Below are positions 1 through 6,007 of a stretch of DNA of 9,140 nucleotides, piece by piece. The stretch's first letter is position 1. Each line of letters opens with the position of its first letter. The stretch is taken from positions 1-9,140 of the forward strand of contig CALEPR010000106.1 in assembly GCA_937910665.1 (NCBI GenBank), in the 5' to 3' direction. The notes under the pieces were generated by a model. That model saw only the letters and a program-made list of their open reading frames with translations. It was not told the origin of the DNA and did no database searches. Source of the stretch: an uncultured Selenomonadales bacterium (GTDB taxonomy: Bacteria; Bacillota; Negativicutes; Selenomonadales; Selenomonadaceae). Position numbers and translations under genes: made by a program.

Positions 1-55
1 AAACGTTCGGGGAAGTGAAATACATTGAATAACAATAATTTCGACTACATTCATG
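1..55. repeat. Left copy of terminal 55-bp direct repeat (circular closure)
   Basis: These 55 bases are identical to 9086-9140. The repeat cuts through the overlap between the replication-initiator stop and the primase-helicase start, so both genes are intact once the ends are merged. Exact end identity at an odd length typical of assembler k-mers is the usual mark of a circular contig. I therefore read it as one biological copy and a true circle of 9085 bp. Confidence 0.93.
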
Positions 56-1998
56 AGCATCCAGAAGTTTATTTTACTCAACAAGCAAAGGATGGCGGTT
101 ATGTTTGTCCTATCTGTGGAAACGGATCGGGAAAAAGTGGAACCGGAGTCAATCTCATTAAGGGACAAACTTACAGATACAAGTGTTTCAAGTGTGGAAC
201 GTCGGGAGATGTAATAAATTTTTACGCAACGGAACATAACATCAGCAATCGCGATGCCATTTTGCAAGTCTTTGAAATGTACGGATTGGATTTTGTCGCA
301 AAAAAATTTTACAAATCATCTATCCCAAAAAATACTCCTTCCAAAGAGGAAATTATTCAATCGCAACTGGAAAAAGAACTTATCGCAAATGATATTATTC
401 TTGCCACAGAACACTTGCATGAAACGGACTATTTTGCAAAGCGTGGAATTTCTTATAAAGTCGCGGAAAAATACAACTGCGGTTTCATTGAAAAATGGAT
501 ACACCCTAAAAAGCGTGGCGATTCACAAATTCTTCCTTCTCCTCGTGTCATCATTCCAACAAGTCCTGAATCTTATGTTGCTCGTGCTATTGACGATAAT
601 AAAATTCCGAAAATGAAAGCGGGAAGTAGCGAAATTTTCAACATTGAAGTTCTGCGAAATTCTAAGCAAAGTGTTGTTGTTGTAGAAGGCGAATTTGATG
701 CTCTGTCAATCATTGAGGCGGGCAATGATGCAATCGCACTCGGTTCAACGACAAATGTTGATAAGTTTTTGAAATGGCTGAAAGAAAATAATATCCCTCC
801 GCCTCAGCCTTTAGTTTTGAATTTGGACGCTGATGACGCTGGACAAAAAGCTACTGACAAACTCGCTACTGAACTCCGCAAAATGAAAATTAAATTCTAC
901 GAATTGAATTTGATTCTAATAAATTGCAAAGACCAGAACGAAAGTTTAATAAAGTTCCGCGAAAAATTTCTTCAAGCGGTTGCAAATATTCCTCTCAAAG
1001 TAAAGCAATTACAACAAGAATCTCGCTATAAATTTACCGACTTTGCCAAAATCGATACTTGGGAAAAAAATATTCGTATGGGGCGCAAAGCAATTTCTAC
1101 CGGCTGGCAATTTCTCGACCAAGTTCTTGACGGCGGATTATATGAAGGACTTTATGTTATTCCCGGTACTCCCGGTACTGGCAAGACTGCTTTTGCACTG
1201 CAGATGGCTTTTCAAATTGCTCAACAACAAAAAGATGTTCTTTACATCAGTATGGAGATGAGCGAAGAAGAAATTTACGAACGTCATATCAGCCGAATTT
1301 CCTACCAACTTTTTTGGAGTGACGAACAAAATCAGCACAAAGCCAAAACTGTTCACTCCATAATTCAAGAAGGCGAAACTGTTCCTCAAGCAAGGGAAAT
1401 TTTCAAAAAAGTTGCTCCTTACCTCCGCACAGAATGTAGCGTTGGTACTCTCGACGCTGATGACATTCGCAAAATCGTTGAAATTTATGAATACGAACTG
1501 AACACCTTGCCTGTAGTTTTCATTGACTACCTGCAAATTTTGAAAGCTCACGATTCACATATGACTGACAAGCAAGCAGTTGATTATAACGTCCTGCGAC
1601 TTAAGCAACTTTCACGCGATTTTAAAATCCCTGTCGTTATTCTGTCCTCTATGAATCGAATGAGTTACTCCGACATAATAAGCATGGCGGCTTTAAAAGA
1701 ATCTGGAGCCATTGAATATACCGCCGACGTCTGCATCGGTTTGCAACTTGCCAATATGGAACAAATTAAAATTGGCACGAGTACAGGCAAAGCCGAAAAA
1801 ACTGTTCGCCAAATGAAAGGTAAGACTGAACGAGAAATGGAGATTGTGATTCTAAAAAATCGTAACGGCAAAATTAGCGACGAATTACAGTTCAAATACT
1901 ACGCAATGTTTCACAATTTTACTGATGTACTCAAAAATCATAATTCAAACAGTAAAACCTCAAATTTTCTTGACATCAGTAACGCTAAAATGTGTTAA
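25..1998 (+). CDS. Primase-helicase: CHC2-type zinc finger, Toprim and DnaB-type helicase fusion
   Basis: This 657-residue protein probably primes and unwinds DNA at the plasmid fork. Domains in order: a zinc finger with CPIC (C28, C31) and CFKC (C54, C57); a Toprim core with EGEFDALS (E221-S228) and LDADDAGQKA (268-277 region); and a RecA-fold helicase. The helicase has Walker A GTPGTGKT (381-388), SMEMSEEE (409-416), Walker B VVFIDYLQIL (497-506), LSSMNR (540-545) and KNRNG (611-615), the last an arginine-finger-like segment. The layout resembles phage T7 gp4 and Twinkle-like primase-helicases but with a DnaB-family motor. The start is TTG at 25, preceded by GGGGAAG at 9-15. In the circle it overlaps the initiator stop by 8 nt (9110-9117), suggesting translational coupling. 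All catalytic motifs appear intact. Confidence 0.93.
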   Translation: MNNNNFDYIHEHPEVYFTQQAKDGGYVCPICGNGSGKSGTGVNLIKGQTYRYKCFKCGTSGDVINFYATEHNISNRDAILQVFEMYGLDFVAKKFYKSSIPKNTPSKEEIIQSQLEKELIANDIILATEHLHETDYFAKRGISYKVAEKYNCGFIEKWIHPKKRGDSQILPSPRVIIPTSPESYVARAIDDNKIPKMKAGSSEIFNIEVLRNSKQSVVVVEGEFDALSIIEAGNDAIALGSTTNVDKFLKWLKENNIPPPQPLVLNLDADDAGQKATDKLATELRKMKIKFYELNLILINCKDQNESLIKFREKFLQAVANIPLKVKQLQQESRYKFTDFAKIDTWEKNIRMGRKAISTGWQFLDQVLDGGLYEGLYVIPGTPGTGKTAFALQMAFQIAQQQKDVLYISMEMSEEEIYERHISRISYQLFWSDEQNQHKAKTVHSIIQEGETVPQAREIFKKVAPYLRTECSVGTLDADDIRKIVEIYEYELNTLPVVFIDYLQILKAHDSHMTDKQAVDYNVLRLKQLSRDFKIPVVILSSMNRMSYSDIISMAALKESGAIEYTADVCIGLQLANMEQIKIGTSTGKAEKTVRQMKGKTEREMEIVILKNRNGKISDELQFKYYAMFHNFTDVLKNHNSNSKTSNFLDISNAKMC

Positions 1999-2039
1999 AT
2001 CACCTACGTTCTTTTTCAATATCGATAGATGATGAAAAT
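1999..2039. other. Short convergent intergenic gap
   Basis: These 41 bases separate the stop codons of the primase-helicase (plus) and TIR gene (minus). I see no GC-rich hairpin followed by a T-run on either strand, so there is no recognisable intrinsic terminator. Transcripts from the two sides may run into each other. Confidence 0.6.
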
Positions 2040-2927
2040 TTAATCGGAAGAAGAGTCATCGTTCACTGAATCTAAAAGTTCCTTTAAAGCATTTGCAATT
2101 TCTTCAGGTGTCATACTGGCAGTTGTGAGTGCTTTTTTATTGGCTATCATAGGGCTAAAGTTCATAATCTGGGCTTTGGTTAAATTGTGCCAAATAGGAA
2201 GAATTTTTTTCCCATTGACGCTTTCAAGTTGAAATAGCCCATTAAGTTCTTCCTTAGTCCAATATTTTCCCTCAGATATGTAATTAGGCGAGAGAATAGC
2301 GATTCCAAATTTAGATTTTTTTAAACCTTCATCAATCTTGGAACGCATAGAATCTCCCCACTGTAACTTCTTTGTGTCATACCAAACACGAATGCCAATA
2401 TTTTCCATTTCTTTAACAAGTTCATCAACAAAATCCTGTTTATCTTCCCAAGCATGAGAAATAAAGACATCATACTCTTCAACATTGACATCAGAAAAGG
2501 AGACATCTTGACTGATATTGTCAGATAAAATATCAGTAGTTAAATCAAATACAGTCGGGGTAAATCTATCAGATAGAGTTACAATAGTCTTTTCGTACGT
2601 TTTCTGAATTTTAGTTTGTTCATCAAATAATGCACGCTGTAATTTTTGATATTCATTATTTCGTTTAAAACGCTTATTAGCAATTTTTTCGCCATAAGAT
2701 GCAACAGAAGATTCTTTTTTCGCTAAATCCGAACTCCAACTTTCTATTTGTTTACGTTTGCTGGATTTTGTCGATTCGGATGTCATACGACTTATAGCTT
2801 TCTGAGCATCAGCAATTTTCTTTTGTAAATTCGCAACCTCTTTCTCTGAATTGGCTTTTTTCTTTTCCAAGTCTGCAATTTCCTTGTCTAACGAATTAAC
2901 ATTTCTTTGGTATTGATTAGATGACAT
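2040..2927 (-). CDS. Coiled-coil/TIR-domain protein, putative NADase defence effector
   Basis: A 295-residue protein, apparently cytoplasmic, with no signal peptide or membrane segment. Residues 1-115 are rich in Lys, Glu, Gln and Ser with heptad-like spacing and look like a coiled coil. Residues 152-285 form a TIR domain: box 1 YDVFISHAWED (152-162), box 2 around VWYDTKKLQWGDSMRSKID (181-199), and YWTKEELNGL (222-231). The last contains a WxxxE pattern (W223...E227), with E227 (or E226) the likely catalytic glutamate. Bacterial TIR domains commonly cleave NAD+ or make cyclic ADP-ribose signals, and coiled-coil plus TIR is the layout of PdTIR-type proteins. No ThsA-like partner is nearby, so it is not an evident Thoeris system. 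It has its own consensus promoter and is separated from the upstream restriction operon by a terminator. Target and trigger are unknown. Confidence 0.88.
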   Translation of the reverse strand: MSSNQYQRNVNSLDKEIADLEKKKANSEKEVANLQKKIADAQKAISRMTSESTKSSKRKQIESWSSDLAKKESSVASYGEKIANKRFKRNNEYQKLQRALFDEQTKIQKTYEKTIVTLSDRFTPTVFDLTTDILSDNISQDVSFSDVNVEEYDVFISHAWEDKQDFVDELVKEMENIGIRVWYDTKKLQWGDSMRSKIDEGLKKSKFGIAILSPNYISEGKYWTKEELNGLFQLESVNGKKILPIWHNLTKAQIMNFSPMIANKKALTTASMTPEEIANALKELLDSVNDDSSSD

Positions 2928-2939
2928 ACAATCACGCTC

Positions 2940-2994
2940 TTTTTAAAAAACTTTTTAAATAATTTATTATAATGTTTTCATATAAATTTGTCAA
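2940..2994. other. Very AT-rich stretch beside the tandem repeats (candidate unwinding element)
   Basis: This stretch is almost entirely A and T, with runs such as TTTTAAAAAACTTTTTAAA, and lies directly against the 22-bp repeats. Repeats next to an AT-rich segment is the standard layout of iteron plasmid origins. It also contains the TIR promoter, so the AT richness may simply be a promoter region. Confidence 0.45.
2966..2994 (-). promoter_or_regulatory. Perfect consensus sigma70-type promoter of the TIR gene
   Basis: On the minus strand, -35 TTGACA (2989-2994), an exact 17-bp spacer and -10 TATAAT (2966-2971) match the consensus at all 12 positions. The expected start is near 2959, giving a leader of about 30 nt to the ATG at 2925-2927. 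The -35 directly abuts the first 22-bp repeat at 2995, so anything bound to the repeats should affect this promoter. The leader has only a weak ribosome site (AAAGAG). Confidence 0.88.
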
Positions 2995-3060
2995 ACTACC
3001 GAGTACGGCATACGCTACTACCGAGTACGGCATACGCTACCACCGAGTACGGCATACGGC
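2995..3060. repeat. Three tandem 22-bp direct repeats (iteron-like)
   Basis: Copies are at 2995-3016, 3017-3038 and 3039-3060, with no spacer. Copies 1 and 2 are identical; copy 3 differs at three positions. The shared core is GAGTACGGCATACG. A 22-bp period places the sites on one helix face. Plasmid iterons are typically 17-22 bp, so binding of the initiator here is plausible; an operator for the TIR promoter is the alternative. An ACGGCAT fragment recurs out of phase at 3105-3111. I found no other copy in the window, including near the initiator gene. Confidence 0.85.
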
Positions 3061-3113
3061 TTGCAGCTAAAAAATGCCCGAAAATGGTGTAACAATGCGG
3101 GTTCACGGCATCG

Positions 3114-3157
3114 CGCCAAAACCTATAAGATTCATAAGAATCTATAGCGTTTTGGCG
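3114..3157. other. Long imperfect inverted repeat (44 nt) forming a strong hairpin or cruciform
   Basis: The left arm CGCCAAAACCTATAAGATTC (3114-3133) pairs with the right arm GAATCTATAGCGTTTTGGCG (3138-3157) around the loop ATAA. The only defects are one single-base bulge on each side. There is no T-run on either strand, so it is not an intrinsic terminator. Possible roles are origin hairpin, nick or transfer site, or dimer-resolution site; the sequence does not decide between them. Confidence 0.75.
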
Positions 3158-3174
3158 GATTTAAGACCGCCAAA
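3151..3174. other. Second hairpin sharing an arm with the first
   Basis: TTTGGCGG (3151-3158) pairs perfectly with CCGCCAAA (3167-3174) around an 8-nt loop. It uses the right arm of the 3114-3157 hairpin, so the two structures exclude each other. A further partial copy, CGCCAAAA, follows at 3175-3182. The CGCCAAA element thus occurs three times in 70 bp. Confidence 0.7.
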
Positions 3175-3231
3175 CGCCAAAAAACTTTGAAAATCAAACA
3201 GCCCGCCCTTTGAAAAAAATGAAAACTTTGC

Positions 3232-3256
3232 AAAAAAAATGCCCACAACGTGAGCA
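3232..3256 (-). terminator. Rho-independent terminator of the restriction-modification operon
   Basis: On the minus strand TGCTCAC-GTT-GTGGGCA forms a 7-bp stem (one G-T pair) with a 3-nt loop, followed directly by eight T. It begins about 26 nt after the endonuclease stop codon. It should isolate the TIR gene from operon read-through, matching that gene's own promoter. Confidence 0.85.
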
Positions 3257-3281
3257 GAACAAAAACTATCAGATTTCTCTT

Positions 3282-5084
3282 TTATAAGGTGATTGTGAGC
3301 TCTTGATTGTGAAACAAGTCGAAAAAGTTTGGATAAGGCAGTTCGCCAGTTTTCAAAACTTCAGCAAGGTAGAGTAAATTTTCGACATTGATTGCCGCAC
3401 CTTTAAGATTACCCTGAGTTTTAGAGATGTAGGAAAGTTGGTCAGCAAGACGACCTTTGAAAAATGAAGACACAAACAAAAATGTGAAATTCTCTACCTT
3501 CTCAGGAAAATTTTTCCACCATTCATTGCTCGGAATACCAGAAATGCGTTGTCGATTTTCGTTGATGTAGCGGCTCATTTCATCGGCATTATGTTTATCG
3601 AGCGTAAAGCCGTCCTTGTAGGATTTGTTGTCTATAATTGTACCGTTGTTGCCGTAATAAATGATGACATCAGGTCTGTTTGCATCGCCCAGACGTAAAC
3701 CTGCAAAGTTCAATTCTTTCGTTAGGAGTTCTGCAGTTTGAATCTCAAATTCTCTGGCGGCGACTGATTTTTTGCGAGTAGTGGACGCATCGCTATAAGC
3801 CAAGTCAATTAGAATGAGATATTTGTGGTCTACAGCTTGAAGTTTACTGCGGACAATTTCCTTGAGTTCATTGACAGAACTACTGGAATACGTAGTTTGC
3901 TGAGGAATTTCAAGGCGAATAATTTTGTCGAGCAATTTAAACTTTCCTTGACGTTCCGAAATATTTAAACCGATGGCAATGAGTCCAGAAATATGGTCGA
4001 CAATAGCACTGACGGATAAATCCAGATTTTCTTCTTTCAATGATTTTTGAATTTGTTCGGAAGTTTTCCAAGAATTGGCAATGGTTTTAAGTAAAATCGC
4101 ACGTTGAAGACGCAAAAACTCAGCATTAGGTGTCTTGTTAGATGCGAGCATTTCAAACATCACAATGCGAGGAAGTCGCGGATTGCTTGATTTGCCGTGT
4201 GCTTTTAACAATGCTTTTTCTCCGGCTCTAGTCAAAGAATAAACCTTTAAGTCTGCAGAATAATTCTTTCCTTCATAAGTTGCAGAGATGTTTTTTCTAT
4301 AAGAAGTTACCCAGTTCATTTGAATCAACCAACTTGCAATACCACGAGCATACTTGTCGGAGTCTCCTTCAAAATTACTGCGAATTTCTTTTTTCTCAGC
4401 AGGTGTAGTAGCATTGCAGTAATCATACAGAAAAATTTCTTGCGGAATGGACGTAAATCCCAGTTCGCCGATGAATCCGAGTTGACTGCCAAGCTCAAAT
4501 TTTGTTTGCTCAGATTTTTCTTTCAGAAGTGAAAGAATACGAATTACAGGCGGATATGATAACAAGGCTGTACTTAAAGATTCGTATTCTTCGATGGATT
4601 CGTCAGCGGACGACGCAAGTTTTTGACCGAGTGGAGAAATTTTGCAGGTGTCATGGGAGTGATCATATTCCAAAAGTCCACAAGAAATAGCCCACCGCAG
4701 ATAGCCGTCAGCCGACCAATCATCAGTGTAAGGCTTTTTCATTGTCACTGACACACCTGAACTGTCAATGTAAGTGCGACTTGATTGTGCATCTATGACA
4801 GCTTGAATAATTCCAGAACACAGTGCATTTTTTCTGCCGGAAGTCCCTGAGCCTTTTCCTTTCAAAAGTGAATAGCTGATTTCAATTTCAAATTTTGACA
4901 ATTCGGCTTGAAAAATTTTGTAATCGTCAGGATTTATCAAATTATATTTCATGAGCAGAGATAATCTTTCAGTTGTCAGCCATTTGTGAGTTGGTGAATC
5001 TGATTGAAAAATGCTCACAACTTTTTTGAGTTTCTTTAAATCGCCGGGATTTTGAATCCAGCCGAAAGTTCTTTTTGTTGGCAT
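3282..5084 (-). CDS. FokI-type type IIS restriction endonuclease
   Basis: This 600-residue protein is close in length to FokI (about 583) and is recognisable as its homologue from end to end. It opens with RTFGWIQNPG (5-14; FokI has RTFGWVQNPG) and shares DWSADGYLRW (122-131), SYPPVIRILSLL (176-187), TKFELGSQLGF (194-204) and SDKYARGIASWL (242-253) in the DNA-recognition half. The C-terminal nuclease has a PD...D-x-K site at D472, D485 and K487, matching FokI D450/D467/K469. DEMSRY (501-506) keeps the Asp/Arg spacing of the FokI dimer interface. FokI binds GGATG and cuts 9/13 bases away; the same target is inferred. An insertion of about 13 residues near 108-121 is absent from FokI as I recall it. 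GAGGAG (5091-5096) lies 6 nt before the ATG and overlaps the preceding methyltransferase stop, implying coupled translation. Confidence 0.95.
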   Translation of the reverse strand: MPTKRTFGWIQNPGDLKKLKKVVSIFQSDSPTHKWLTTERLSLLMKYNLINPDDYKIFQAELSKFEIEISYSLLKGKGSGTSGRKNALCSGIIQAVIDAQSSRTYIDSSGVSVTMKKPYTDDWSADGYLRWAISCGLLEYDHSHDTCKISPLGQKLASSADESIEEYESLSTALLSYPPVIRILSLLKEKSEQTKFELGSQLGFIGELGFTSIPQEIFLYDYCNATTPAEKKEIRSNFEGDSDKYARGIASWLIQMNWVTSYRKNISATYEGKNYSADLKVYSLTRAGEKALLKAHGKSSNPRLPRIVMFEMLASNKTPNAEFLRLQRAILLKTIANSWKTSEQIQKSLKEENLDLSVSAIVDHISGLIAIGLNISERQGKFKLLDKIIRLEIPQQTTYSSSSVNELKEIVRSKLQAVDHKYLILIDLAYSDASTTRKKSVAAREFEIQTAELLTKELNFAGLRLGDANRPDVIIYYGNNGTIIDNKSYKDGFTLDKHNADEMSRYINENRQRISGIPSNEWWKNFPEKVENFTFLFVSSFFKGRLADQLSYISKTQGNLKGAAINVENLLYLAEVLKTGELPYPNFFDLFHNQELTITL

Positions 5085-5090
5085 AAATTT

Positions 5091-5096
5091 CTCCTC
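5091..5096 (-). promoter_or_regulatory. Ribosome binding site of the restriction endonuclease
   Basis: GAGGAG on the minus strand, 6 nt from the ATG at 5082-5084, overlaps the TGA stop (5095-5097) of the upstream methyltransferase. This fixes the endonuclease start and couples its translation to that of the protecting enzyme. Confidence 0.85.
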
Positions 5097-5952
5097 AATA
5101 GTTTGTGATTAAAATCTCTTTTGTTGAAAAATTTTTATTCCGAGTTTGATAATTGCTGTTGTTGTAGTTATAACTAATTTCGTGAACGAAATATTTTTCC
5201 ATCCACTGGCACAATTCTTTATTTTCACAGCCTTTGTGTTCGACAACATTGGACATCGCAAATTGAACTCCGTTGCTGTTCAGTTCGTCGAGTAGGTCGA
5301 ACAAAATCAAGTCATCATCAAGTTTCCAGCCCTCAAAACCTCGTTTGCCGTCATTATAAGTTGCTGTTGTGATTCGATAAGGCGGATCAGCATAGACAAA
5401 ATCACCAGCTGACAAAAATGACAAGTCCAAATTTTGAAAATTTTTGTTGGAGAACAGGATATTTTTTATTTTTCCGTGAAAAGTCACGAGATTTTTTCGC
5501 ATTGTGGAGTTGAAACTGCTACGATTGCGTCCAAAAGGATTGTTGAAACTATGATTGTTATTAAATCTGAACTGATAGTTGAATGAAAAGCAGACCAGAG
5601 CATAAAGTTCAATGGGATTTCTACTTTCAATGGGAGTATCATTGTAATGTTGGCGGAGTTTCAAAAATCCTTCGCTGTCATACATATTCAGTTGCCAGTG
5701 TTCGATAATTTCATCAATGGCGTTGAGCAAAGAATCGGTATCCATTTGCTGAAAAGTTTTGTAGATTCCAATGACAAAGTAATTTATGTCGTTGGCGTAA
5801 ATTTTATTGGCGGCGACGTTAGTGCAGACATCACACCCACCCGCAAATAAATCGTACATGATATTGATATTTTGCGGAAAAAATTTTGTGATGGCAGGTA
5901 GCATTTTAAATTTGCCGCCAATGTAATTAAGCGGAGATTTACTGTAAGTCAT
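5095..5952 (-). CDS. D12-class adenine methyltransferase, equivalent to the C-terminal half of M.FokI
   Basis: This is an N6-adenine methyltransferase expected to protect one strand of the endonuclease site. Numbered from an upstream ATG at 6075, motifs are KSPLNYIGGK (46-55), the AdoMet loop DLFAGGCDV (75-83), AND (94-96) and the catalytic YADPPY (228-233). In M.FokI the second DPPY domain is reported to act on the CATCC strand. I favour ATG 5950-5952 (285 residues), with AGAGG 9 nt upstream and a methyltransferase motif immediately after. The ATG at 6075 has no ribosome site and overlaps the other methyltransferase by 68 nt. However, the same frame stays open from 5952 up to 6075 and reads like protein (KSTQTWLKSNPRAFERYF). 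That fits a linker of a once-fused protein, so this may be half of a split gene. Confidence 0.85.
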   Translation of the reverse strand: MTYSKSPLNYIGGKFKMLPAITKFFPQNINIMYDLFAGGCDVCTNVAANKIYANDINYFVIGIYKTFQQMDTDSLLNAIDEIIEHWQLNMYDSEGFLKLRQHYNDTPIESRNPIELYALVCFSFNYQFRFNNNHSFNNPFGRNRSSFNSTMRKNLVTFHGKIKNILFSNKNFQNLDLSFLSAGDFVYADPPYRITTATYNDGKRGFEGWKLDDDLILFDLLDELNSNGVQFAMSNVVEHKGCENKELCQWMEKYFVHEISYNYNNSNYQTRNKNFSTKEILITNY

Positions 5953-6007
5953 TCTAAAATACCTCTCAAAAGCTCTAGGATTCGATTTAAGCCACGTTTG
6001 GGTACTT

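Larger units (their letters stand above)
2928..3281. other. 354-bp non-coding region between restriction endonuclease and TIR genes
   Basis: There is no convincing coding frame. From right to left it holds the endonuclease-operon terminator (3232-3256), a purine-rich A-run segment with repeated CTTTG motifs (3183-3231), two overlapping hairpins (3114-3174), the 22-bp repeat array (2995-3060) and the TIR promoter in an AT-rich block. This density of signals in one gap makes it the leading candidate for the replication origin and possibly a transfer or resolution site. No clear DnaA box was found. Confidence 0.6.

Noticed and set aside
254..616. Additional open frames inside or opposite the large genes (for example 254-616, 1138-1551, 5647-5850, 8505-8690)
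   Set aside because: They lie wholly within well-supported genes, have skewed, low-plausibility amino acid composition, and I saw no ribosome site supporting any of them.
2040..2927. Thoeris system
   Set aside because: Only a TIR protein is present; no ThsA-like SIR2 or SLOG partner exists anywhere on the circle.
2995..3060. CRISPR-like array
   Set aside because: The three repeats are directly tandem with no spacers, and there are no cas genes; iteron or operator is the better reading.
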